A stretch of DNA of 5,763 bases from Anaerolineae bacterium CG2_30_64_16. GTDB lineage: Bacteria; Chloroflexota; Anaerolineae; CG2-30-64-16. The position numbers were made by a program, and so were the translations under genes. The notes below the pieces were generated by a model. That model saw only the letters and a program-made list of their open reading frames with translations, did not search any database and had not been told where the DNA came from. The stretch lies in NCBI GenBank assembly GCA_001871755.1, contig MNXL01000011.1:1-5763 (forward strand), read 5' to 3'. How positions within the stretch are numbered: the first letter of the stretch is position 1; every line of letters starts with the position of its first letter. Positions 1 through 5,271 of this stretch are shown in pieces.

Positions 1-63
1 CCTATGGGCCGGCCCGTGCGCGAGAATGGCAGTGTGCTGCGTAACGGGCAGCGGGGGCGGGGG

Positions 64-1392
64 ATGTTCGAGAGCCTGCAAAACAAGCTGAATGCCGTCT
101 TTGAGAAGCTGGCGACGCGCGGCCGGTTGTCCGAGCAGGATGTCAACGCCGCGCTGCGCGAGGTCCGCCTGGCGTTGCTGGAAGCGGATGTCAACTTCAA
201 GGTGGTCAAGGACCTGGTCGGTCGCGTGCAGGAACGCGCGGTCGGCGCCGAAGTGATGAAGAGCCTGACCCCCGCGCAGCACGTAGTCAAGATCGTTCAC
301 GAGGAGTTGTTGAAGACCCTCGGCGAGCCGTCCCGTTTGAATTTGTCCGGTCCGGCGCCGCACGTGGTGATGTTGGTGGGGCTCCAGGGTTCGGGCAAGA
401 CGACCACGGCGGCCAAGTTGGCTCTGACATTGCGCAAGGACAACAAGCGAGCCCTGTTGGTCGCCGCGGACATCTATCGGCCGGCCGCGGTCACCCAGAT
501 CGAGGTGTTGGGCAAGCAGCTTGACATTCCCGTGCACAGCGAGGGCACGCAGATACCGCCGGCGGAGATCACCAGTCACGCGCTGCGGCGGGCGCGCGAG
601 GGCGCCTACGATGTGATGATCATCGACACCGCCGGGCGTCTGCAGATCAGCGAAGAGCTGATGGGCGAGTTGGAGCAGATCAAGGCGCTGGTCAAGCCGC
701 AGGAGATCCTGCTGGTGGCCGATGCCATGACAGGCCAGGAGGCGGTCAACGTCGCCCAAGGCTTTCATGAGCGGGTGGCGCTCACCGGCTTGATCCTCAC
801 CAAGGTGGACGGCGATGCGCGCGGCGGTGCAGCCATTTCCATGCGCGAAGTCACCGGTGTGCCGATCAAGTTCCTGGGGGTCGGCGAGAAATCGGACGCG
901 CTGGAGCCGTTCCATCCCGACCGGTTGGCCTCGCGCATCTTGGGCATGGGCGATATGCTCACCCTGATCGAGCGGGCCGGTGAGACGATGGACCACGCTG
1001 GCGCGGAGCAGATGGGCCGCAAGCTCGTCAAGGGCGAGTTCAACCTGGAAGACTTCTTGAAGCAACTGCAAGAGATCAAGAAGATGGGGCCGTTGACGCA
1101 AATTCTGGAGATGATCCCCGGCATGGGGCGGCTCACGCAGCAGATGGCGCCCGAGACCACGGACAAGCAGTTCCGCAGCATCGAGGCGATCATCAACTCG
1201 ATGACGCGGGAGGAGCGCCGCAACCCGCGCGTGCTCAACGGCAGCCGCAAGCGCCGCGTCGCGCGCGGCTCGGGCACGACCGTCCAAGACATCAACGACC
1301 TGCTCGACCAGTTCCGCCAGATGCAGCGCATGATGAAACAACTGGGTTCTGGCGGGCGCGGGATGCGCGGCTTGATGGACATGTTACGTTGA
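64..1392 (+). CDS. ffh: Signal recognition particle protein Ffh (SRP54 GTPase)
   Basis: Ffh binds SRP RNA and hydrophobic signal sequences as they leave the ribosome and, with the receptor FtsY, delivers nascent membrane proteins to the translocon. The 442-residue product has the family's usual length and order: N-terminal helical bundle (about 1-90), NG GTPase domain (about 100-295) and methionine-rich M domain (about 296-442). Visible motifs are the P-loop GLQGSGKTTT (106-115), DIYRPAA (136-142), DTAGR (188-192), TKVDGDARGG (246-255) and the SRP-RNA-binding stretch SRKRRVARGSG (394-404), followed by a Met/Gln/Arg-rich helix. I chose the ATG at 64 because the protein then begins MFESLQNKL, as Ffh proteins normally do. 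The frame is open back to an ATG at 4, but the extra 20 residues look like translated leader. Upstream is only G-rich sequence, so the ribosome binding site is not clear. First gene of the translation cluster. Confidence 0.97.
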   Translation: MFESLQNKLNAVFEKLATRGRLSEQDVNAALREVRLALLEADVNFKVVKDLVGRVQERAVGAEVMKSLTPAQHVVKIVHEELLKTLGEPSRLNLSGPAPHVVMLVGLQGSGKTTTAAKLALTLRKDNKRALLVAADIYRPAAVTQIEVLGKQLDIPVHSEGTQIPPAEITSHALRRAREGAYDVMIIDTAGRLQISEELMGELEQIKALVKPQEILLVADAMTGQEAVNVAQGFHERVALTGLILTKVDGDARGGAAISMREVTGVPIKFLGVGEKSDALEPFHPDRLASRILGMGDMLTLIERAGETMDHAGAEQMGRKLVKGEFNLEDFLKQLQEIKKMGPLTQILEMIPGMGRLTQQMAPETTDKQFRSIEAIINSMTREERRNPRVLNGSRKRRVARGSGTTVQDINDLLDQFRQMQRMMKQLGSGGRGMRGLMDMLR

Positions 1393-1418
1393 CAATGTGT
1401 CTTCGTCGAGAAGATACT
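1389..1418 (+). promoter_or_regulatory. Candidate sigma-70-type promoter for rpsP
   Basis: A perfect -35 hexamer TTGACA (1389-1394) overlaps the ffh stop codon. After an 18-base spacer comes GATACT (1413-1418), matching the -10 consensus at four of six positions. Transcription would start near 1425, about 45 bases before rpsP. It would let rpsP-khpA-rimM be expressed independently of ffh. This is a pattern match only; read-through from ffh is equally possible. Confidence 0.45.
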
Positions 1419-1454
1419 TTTCAAGCATCCGGGACTTCCTGTGTCCCATATCCC

Positions 1455-1461
1455 AAAGGAG
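1455..1461 (+). promoter_or_regulatory. Ribosome binding site of rpsP
   Basis: AAAGGAG lies nine bases before the ATG at 1471. It sits inside the longer open frame that begins with GTG at 1441, and so decides the start in favour of 1471, where the protein begins in the family-typical way (MVRIRLRR). Confidence 0.8.
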
Positions 1462-1470
1462 CAAAGCTAC

Positions 1471-1737
1471 ATGGTACGAATTCGTTTGCGCCGGCAAGGC
1501 GCCAAGAAGCAGCCGACCTATCGGGTGGTCGTGGCTGATCAGCACGCCGCGCGTGATGGCCGCATCCTGGAGAACATCGGCCACTTCAACCCGCGCACCG
1601 AGCCGGAGACCATCAGCATCGACGTGGATCGGGCGCGTTACTGGCTCGGCGTGGGCGCCCAGCCCAGTCAGGCTGTCGAGCGGTTGCTGAAGGCGACCGG
1701 TGTCTACGCCCCTGAAGCCGTGGCGGCGAGCGTTTGA
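1471..1737 (+). CDS. rpsP: 30S ribosomal protein S16
   Basis: S16 is a small-subunit ribosomal protein that binds 16S rRNA early and helps fold the 5' and central domains. The 88-residue product starts MVRIRLRRQGAKKQP and continues YRVVVADQHAARDGR (17-31) and IGHFNP (36-41), which together are the characteristic S16 pattern. Its length is typical of bacterial S16. The C-terminal third (WLGVGAQPSQAVERLL) matches the usual segment in which paired residues define how far a ribosomal repeat extends. The start is set by AAAGGAG at 1455-1461; the earlier in-frame GTG at 1441 would add ten residues absent from the family. It lies 78 bases after ffh and precedes khpA and rimM, the common ribosome-maturation cluster order. 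Confidence 0.97.
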   Translation: MVRIRLRRQGAKKQPTYRVVVADQHAARDGRILENIGHFNPRTEPETISIDVDRARYWLGVGAQPSQAVERLLKATGVYAPEAVAASV

Positions 1738-1848
1738 GAACCACCCCCATGGGTGACACGGCGAAAGGGCGACCGCCGAGGTGGGATGGAGGTCGATCAG
1801 CGCATCGCCCGTCCCCCGTGTCTCCGCGTCCTGAAAGGAGGCCCAAGG
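1738..1848 (+). promoter_or_regulatory. Structured leader between rpsP and khpA
   Basis: This 111-base gap is long for this cluster. Seen in sequence: a small hairpin CACCC/GGGTG (1742-1746 with 1751-1755, loop CCAT) just after the rpsP stop; a longer-range pair GACACGG (1755-1761) with CCGTGTC (1816-1822); and, nested inside, GGGCGA (1767-1772) with TCGCCC (1805-1810). The last 15 bases hold the khpA ribosome binding site. Without a T-run it does not look like an intrinsic terminator. It could be an mRNA structure controlling khpA or protecting a processed end. I recognise no known riboswitch class. GC-rich sequence forms stems by chance, so support is modest. Confidence 0.35.
1834..1841 (+). 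promoter_or_regulatory. Ribosome binding site of khpA
   Basis: AAAGGAGG, a near-complete Shine-Dalgarno sequence, stands seven bases before the GTG at 1849. It is the main reason for choosing that GTG over the earlier in-frame GTG at 1753. Confidence 0.85.
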
Positions 1849-2076
1849 GTGAGGGAACGAGATCTGGTTGAGTATATCGCCAAGGCACTGGTGGAGAACA
1901 CCGATGCGGTTTCCGTCAAGGAGGTCCACGGCGGCAGCGTCACCGTCCTGGAGTTGAGCGTGGATGACGACGATATGGGCCGCGTCATCGGCAAGGACGG
2001 CCGTGTGGCCAACGCCATGCGGACGTTGCTGCGAGTGGCATCGGGCGATCGCCGGGTGGTCTTGGAGATCGTCTGA
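1849..2076 (+). CDS. khpA: KH-domain RNA-binding protein (KhpA / YlqC family)
   Basis: KhpA proteins are single-KH-domain RNA-binding proteins. In Gram-positive bacteria they pair with KhpB (Jag/EloR) and influence cell-division and cell-wall gene expression; they are almost always encoded between rpsP and rimM. The 75-residue product shows the family pattern: an opening helix LVEYIAKALVENTD (6-19), a strand region VSVKEVHGGSVTVLELSV (21-38), the KH signature VIGKDGR with the RNA-contacting GKDG loop (48-51), and a closing VVLEIV strand. Length is typical (about 75-80). The GTG start follows an excellent ribosome binding site. The frame stays open upstream to 1753, but those 32 residues are Arg/Pro-rich and resemble no KH protein. 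The symbol rests on family and context. Confidence 0.93.
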   Translation: MRERDLVEYIAKALVENTDAVSVKEVHGGSVTVLELSVDDDDMGRVIGKDGRVANAMRTLLRVASGDRRVVLEIV

Positions 2077-2229
2077 CATGGCTGCCTTCCCGTGGCCTGG
2101 CAGGGCCGTCCCGGTGATCGCCGGGCCGCGGGTTTATGACCAGCAGAGGTGATGCGGGGGCGCCGTGAGACGCCTCCGCTGCGCGTCAGGTCCCGGCGCA
2201 CACCGGGGCGCGTCTTTGAGGAGAGGGGC
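2077..2229 (+). promoter_or_regulatory. Structured 153-base leader upstream of rimM
   Basis: This non-coding gap separates khpA from rimM. Its clearest element is a nine-pair stem, GCGGGGGCG (2154-2162) with CGCCTCCGC (2171-2179), including one G-T wobble and an eight-base loop. No T-run follows, so it is not a standard terminator. A shorter GGCC-flanked hairpin (around 2095-2107) is also possible. I see no promoter of good quality. The leader may hold a translational control or processing site for rimM; no known RNA family is recognised. Confidence 0.35.
2217..2223 (+). promoter_or_regulatory. Ribosome binding site of rimM
   Basis: TGAGGAG ends six bases before the ATG at 2230 and sits inside the longer open frame starting at 2149. 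It favours 2230 as the true start, eleven residues before the conserved YIAIGKIVGPHG segment. Confidence 0.75.
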
Positions 2230-2757
2230 ATGGTAGCGCACGCGCAAACCGCGCCACAGTACATAGCGATCGGGAAGATCGTCGGGCCGCACGGCATCCG
2301 CGGTGAGGTCAAGGTCTCGGTGATGACCGATTACCCCGAGCGGTTTCGGCCGGGCGCCCGCCTCTATCTGGGCAGTGAGGAAGCAGCCGTGCCGGCCGAG
2401 ATCGCTGCGGTGCGGCCGCACAAGAACATGCTGCTGGTCCTGCTGACGGGCGTTCCTGATCGGAACGCGGCGGAGCTGCTGCGGGATCGGTTTTTCCTGA
2501 TTCCCGAAGCCGAGGCGATGCCTTTGGGCGAGCACGAGAATTATGCCCACGATCTGATCGATCTGGCCGTGGAGACGGTCGAAGGCGAGGCGCTCGGGCG
2601 GCTGACCGAGATCCTCTTCACCGGCGCCAACGACGTTTACGTGGTCGTCGGAGCGGAGGGTGAGCTGCTGGTACCGGCCCTGCGCGAGGTTGTGCTCGAG
2701 GTTGACTTGACGGCGGGCAGGATGGTCGTGGCGCTGCCGGATGGGTTGCGGGACTGA
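2230..2757 (+). CDS. rimM: 16S rRNA processing/ribosome maturation factor RimM
   Basis: RimM binds S19 and assists maturation of the 30S head domain, including 16S rRNA processing. The 175-residue product has the expected two parts: an N-terminal RimM beta-barrel (about 11-93) opening with YIAIGKIVGPHGIRGEVKV, and a C-terminal PRC-barrel-like domain (about 100-172) with GANDVYVV (132-139) and ELLVPAL (145-151), a conserved-looking stretch. Length is typical. It is separated from khpA by a structured leader. In many bacteria trmD and rplS follow directly; here dprA does, behind its own promoter, so rimM seems to end the cluster. No convincing intrinsic terminator is visible after it. Confidence 0.96.
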   Translation: MVAHAQTAPQYIAIGKIVGPHGIRGEVKVSVMTDYPERFRPGARLYLGSEEAAVPAEIAAVRPHKNMLLVLLTGVPDRNAAELLRDRFFLIPEAEAMPLGEHENYAHDLIDLAVETVEGEALGRLTEILFTGANDVYVVVGAEGELLVPALREVVLEVDLTAGRMVVALPDGLRD

Positions 2758-2769
2758 TTTTTGATTTCC

Positions 2770-2798
2770 TTGACAAAAAATGGACCATCGAGTATGCT
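2770..2798 (+). promoter_or_regulatory. Strong sigma-70-type promoter upstream of dprA
   Basis: A consensus -35 TTGACA (2770-2775), a 17-base optimal spacer and TATGCT (2793-2798, four of six -10 positions) lie in a locally A/T-rich patch just after the rimM stop. Transcription would begin near 2805, right at the left edge of the hairpin element. The dprA mRNA would then have a leader of about 160 bases, containing the element. It is the best promoter match I find in the window. Confidence 0.7.
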
Positions 2799-2805
2799 GG
2801 CAACC

Positions 2806-2926
2806 GTTAGGGTTATCTTCTCAAAAAGGCGGGGACAAATCTGCTCAAGCCGAGTCCGTGACTCGGCGGGTGAGCGGCGGATCACGGATCCGCCTTGAGC
2901 TGCCCCGGACTATTGAGAGGATACTG
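2806..2926 (+). repeat. Hairpin-rich palindromic element, copy 1 (MITE-like or structured RNA)
   Basis: The element has imperfect terminal inverted repeats: left end 2811-2834 against 2903-2926, 18 of 24 positions complementary by eye. Inside are a short stem GCTCAA (2843-2848) with TTGAGC (2895-2900) and two eight-pair hairpins. These are GCCGAGTC-CGT-GACTCGGC (2849-2867) and GGCGGATC-ACG-GATCCGCC (2876-2894). The hairpins are mirror images: both have the core TCCGTGA on one strand or the other. The three positions at which their arms differ change on both sides, so pairing is kept. The right terminus recurs in inverted orientation at 5166-5188 with one mismatch. No open frame of its own is visible. 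It could be a miniature inverted-repeat element, a dispersed palindromic repeat, or a folded mRNA leader of dprA. Confidence 0.7.
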
Positions 2927-2947
2927 TTGGAGTTGGCCGATCCTCTC
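2915..2947 (+). promoter_or_regulatory. Alternative hairpin just before the dprA ribosome binding site
   Basis: GAGAGGAT (2915-2922), part of the element's right terminus, is perfectly complementary to ATCCTCTC (2940-2947), which ends two bases before the dprA Shine-Dalgarno. The same segment can pair with the left terminus ATCTTCTC (2815-2822, one G-U). A further partner, ATCCTCT, is at 2968-2974 just inside dprA. The pairings exclude each other, so a switch affecting dprA translation is conceivable. This is inferred from base pairing alone. Confidence 0.35.
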
Positions 2948-2949
2948 CC

Positions 2950-2956
2950 AGGAAGG
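2950..2956 (+). promoter_or_regulatory. Ribosome binding site of dprA
   Basis: AGGAAGG stands seven bases before the GTG at 2964. This fixes the start there rather than at the TTG at 2895, which lies inside the upstream hairpin element. Confidence 0.8.
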
Positions 2957-2963
2957 TGCCTCT

Positions 2964-4073
2964 GTGGATCCTCTGGCCTATTGGATTGCATTCAATCGTG
3001 TGCGTGGCATCGGGCCGGCAAGGCTCAGGGCGCTGCTGGACGCGTTTGGGACCATCGAAGCGGCCTGGCACGCCCCGGCCGATGCATTGCACGAGGTCGG
3101 CCTGGACCGCCGGTCGCTGGCGAGCCTGGTGCAGGCCAGAGATGAGCTCGATCCGGCCGCCGAACTGGCCAGGGTCGAGACTGCCGGGGTGGATGTCCTG
3201 ACCTGGGAGGACCCGCGCTATCCGGAGCACCTGCGCACCATCTACGACCCGCCGCCGGTGCTGTATGTGCGCGGCGAGCTGCGTCCCGAGGACGACTGGG
3301 CGGTGGCGATGGTGGGCACCCGCCGCGCCTCAGCCTACGGCCGGGAGGCGGCCCGCACCCTGGCTGGCGACCTGGCCCGGGCGGGCGTGACGATCATCAG
3401 CGGGCTGGCGCGGGGGATCGACGGACAGGTGCACCGGGCCGCGCTGGAGGTGGGGGGCCGAACGATCGCCGTGCTCGGCTCCGGGATAGACATCATCTAT
3501 CCGTGGGAGAACAGCAAGCTGGCGGAGGAGATCGTCGGGCACGGCGCGTTGGTCAGCGAATACGGGCTGGGCATCCCGCCTGAGGCCAGCAATTTCCCGC
3601 CGCGCAACCGCATCATCAGCGGGCTGAGTCGCGGCGTCGTCGTGGTCGAGGCGGGGGAGCGGAGCGGCGCGCTGATCACCGCGGATTTCGCAGCCGACCA
3701 GGGTCGGGACGTGTTCGCCGTGCCGGGGAGCATCTTCCAGCGGGGCAGCCAGGGCACCAACCGGCTGATCCGGGATGGAGCGCAGCCGGTGCTGTGCGCC
3801 AACGACGTGCTGGAGGCGCTCAACATGACGGCAGTGGCCGAGCACGTGGAGGCGCAGTTGTTGCTGCCGACCGATGCCACCGAGGCGCTGCTGTTGGAGC
3901 TGTTGGCGGAAGAGCCGATTTACGTTGATGAGGTGGGTCGCGCCGCGGGCCTGCCCATCGCTACCGTGTCGAGCACCCTGGCGCTGATGGAATTGAAGGG
4001 GCTGGTGCGCCAGGTGGGAGGGATGCAGTATATTCGGGCGCGGGAGGCAGGGCCGGTGTACGTCGTGGAATAG
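2964..4073 (+). CDS. dprA: DNA-processing protein DprA (Smf)
   Basis: DprA binds incoming single-stranded DNA in the cytoplasm and loads RecA during natural transformation. It is also widespread in bacteria not known to be competent. From the GTG start the product is 369 residues, typical of the three-domain form. An N-terminal helix-hairpin-helix/SAM-like region (about 1-75, with RVRGIGPARLRALL at 12-25) is followed by the Rossmann-like DprA core (about 80-290). A C-terminal winged-helix (DML1-like) domain lies at about 300-358. Core motifs are MVGTRRASAYGREAA (116-130), ISGLARGIDGQVHRAAL (145-161), FPPRNRIISGLSRG (211-224), VVVEAGERSGALITA (226-240) and FAVPGSIFQRGSQGTNRLI (251-269). The family usually has GID-x-x-AH, whereas here the residue before His is Val. 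It has its own promoter and a long structured leader, and manC follows 20 bases later. Confidence 0.95.
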   Translation: MDPLAYWIAFNRVRGIGPARLRALLDAFGTIEAAWHAPADALHEVGLDRRSLASLVQARDELDPAAELARVETAGVDVLTWEDPRYPEHLRTIYDPPPVLYVRGELRPEDDWAVAMVGTRRASAYGREAARTLAGDLARAGVTIISGLARGIDGQVHRAALEVGGRTIAVLGSGIDIIYPWENSKLAEEIVGHGALVSEYGLGIPPEASNFPPRNRIISGLSRGVVVVEAGERSGALITADFAADQGRDVFAVPGSIFQRGSQGTNRLIRDGAQPVLCANDVLEALNMTAVAEHVEAQLLLPTDATEALLLELLAEEPIYVDEVGRAAGLPIATVSSTLALMELKGLVRQVGGMQYIRAREAGPVYVVE

Positions 4074-4093
4074 AACGGAGGGATCTTGTAACC

Positions 4094-5164
4094 ATGTATC
4101 ATGCCGTGATCATGGCTGGTGGCACAGGCACCCGCTTGTGGCCGCTGAGCCGTAGGGAGCAACCCAAACAGGCGCTTAAGCTCATCGGCGAGCGGACGAT
4201 GTTTCAGCACGCGGTGGACCGGTTGGCGCCGCTCTTCCCGCCGGAGCGCATCTGCGTGGTAACGAACGCGGCGCTGGCCGAAATTCTGCAACAGCAAGCG
4301 CCTGAACTGCCCGCCGAGAATTTCTTCCTCGAACCGGCCGGCCGGAATTCGGCGCCAGCCGCGGGACTGGCCGCCATCCACCTGCTGCGCCGTGATCCCG
4401 ATGCGATCATGGTCATGCTAACCGCCGATCACTACATCGTGGACACCGCGCACTTCCGCGCGGCGCTGGCCGCCGGTGAGAAGGTGGCCGCCGACGGCAC
4501 GATCGTGACGCTGGGCATCCGGCCGGCCTACCCGGCGACCGGTTTCGGCTACATCGAGCAGGGCGCGGCCCAGGTGATCGTCGACGGCTTCCGCGTCTAC
4601 AGCTCGGCCGGGTTCATCGAGAAGCCCAACCCGGCCACGGCGCAGCGGTTCCTGGAGGACGGGCGGCACACCTGGAACAGCGGGATGTTCGTCTGGCGGG
4701 CCGACCGCCTGATGGCCGAATTCGCCGCGCAACTGCCGGGTCTGCACGCCGCACTCACCCGGATCGCGGCCGCGCTGGGGAGCCCTTCGGCGCAGGTCGT
4801 GCTGAACGACGAGTGGTCGCGAGTGGTGGGCGTGTCGATCGACTACGGCATCATGGAACACGCGCAGAACGTCTCGGTCATCCCGGTCGATTTCGGGTGG
4901 AGCGATATCGGCAACTGGTCCGCGCTGACGGACGTGCTGCCGGGCGACAAGGATGGCAACGTGTTGCACGCCAAAGCGGTGTTGATCGACAGCCACAACT
5001 GCTTCTTGCGGAGCGATGGCCGGTTGGTGGCCGCGATCGGCCTGGAAGAGATGATCATCGTGGACACACCTGAGGTGTTGCTGGTGTGTCCGCGGTCTCG
5101 GGCTGAGGAGGTCCGGGACCTCGTCACACTGCTGGAGACGGACGGCGAGGAAGCATACCTGTAA
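4094..5164 (+). CDS. manC: Mannose-1-phosphate guanylyltransferase (GDP-mannose pyrophosphorylase)
   Basis: This enzyme joins GTP and mannose-1-phosphate to give GDP-mannose and pyrophosphate, supplying mannose and fucose-type sugars for polysaccharides and glycans. The 356-residue product is the short form, without the C-terminal cupin phosphomannose-isomerase domain of bifunctional ManC/AlgA proteins. Motifs in order: nucleotide-binding AGGTGTRLWPLSR (8-20) with PKQ (24-26), FLEPAGRNSAPA (78-89), LTADHYI (109-115), TGFGYIE (149-155), FIEKP (174-178), WNSGMFVW (194-201), SIDYGIMEH (248-256) and GWSDIGNWSAL (268-278). The start ATG has GGAGGG at 4077-4082, a somewhat long 11 bases upstream. 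The gap to dprA suggests co-transcription. The stop codon is followed immediately by a repeat-element end. Residues 194-356 are encoded again, inverted, at 5272-5763. Confidence 0.95.
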   Translation: MYHAVIMAGGTGTRLWPLSRREQPKQALKLIGERTMFQHAVDRLAPLFPPERICVVTNAALAEILQQQAPELPAENFFLEPAGRNSAPAAGLAAIHLLRRDPDAIMVMLTADHYIVDTAHFRAALAAGEKVAADGTIVTLGIRPAYPATGFGYIEQGAAQVIVDGFRVYSSAGFIEKPNPATAQRFLEDGRHTWNSGMFVWRADRLMAEFAAQLPGLHAALTRIAAALGSPSAQVVLNDEWSRVVGVSIDYGIMEHAQNVSVIPVDFGWSDIGNWSALTDVLPGDKDGNVLHAKAVLIDSHNCFLRSDGRLVAAIGLEEMIIVDTPEVLLVCPRSRAEEVRDLVTLLETDGEEAYL

Positions 5165-5271
5165 GGTATCCTCTCAATAATCCGGGGCGGCTGTGGCCGG
5201 TCTCCTGACCGAGCCACCGTGGCTCGGTCAGGAGACCGGCCACAGCCGCCCCGGATTATTGAGAGGATACC
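5165..5271. repeat. Palindromic element, copy 2, at the inverted-repeat junction
   Basis: Directly after the manC stop, 5166-5188 matches the reverse complement of 2902-2924 (right end of copy 1) at 22 of 23 bases, including the core TATCCTCTCAATA and CCGGGGC. Next comes a ten-pair hairpin, GTGGCCGGTC with GACCG-A-GCCAC (5193-5217, loop TCCT, one bulged A). After the central base the whole arrangement is mirrored to 5270. The layout (terminal repeat, hairpin, hairpin, terminal repeat) and size (about 107 bases) resemble copy 1 (about 120). How much of the right half is real depends on whether the large inverted repeat is real. Confidence 0.6.

Noticed and set aside
6..15. Ten-base perfect palindrome GGGCCGGCCC
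   Set aside because: Short GC palindromes are expected by chance at this base composition, and there is no supporting context.
4..63. Extension of ffh to an ATG at 4
   Set aside because: The added 20 residues are Arg/Gly-rich, not part of Ffh, and the family-typical MFESL start is at 64.
1431..1447. Hairpin GGGAC/GTCCC before rpsP
   Set aside because: Five pairs with a seven-base loop and no T-run; too weak to call a terminator or regulator.
1753..1848. Extension of khpA to a GTG at 1753
   Set aside because: It would add 32 residues unlike any KH protein of this family, and the strong AAAGGAGG before 1849 decides the start.
1384..2079. Long minus-strand open frames opposite rpsP, khpA and other genes
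   Set aside because: They are shadows of the real genes caused by high GC content; none shows a recognisable protein motif or a sensible start.
2149..2229. Extension of rimM to an ATG at 2149
   Set aside because: The added 27 residues are translated leader, including the hairpin at 2154-2179; RimM homology begins about 11 residues after the ATG at 2230.
2716..2770. Possible intrinsic terminator after rimM (GGCAG/CTGCC and a short T-run)
   Set aside because: The stem is only five pairs with a 13-base loop inside the coding region and lies about 19 bases before the T-run.
2895..2963. Extension of dprA to an upstream TTG start (23 extra residues)
   Set aside because: The TTG lies inside the right arm of the hairpin element, the added residues do not resemble DprA, and a well-spaced AGGAAGG precedes the GTG at 2964.
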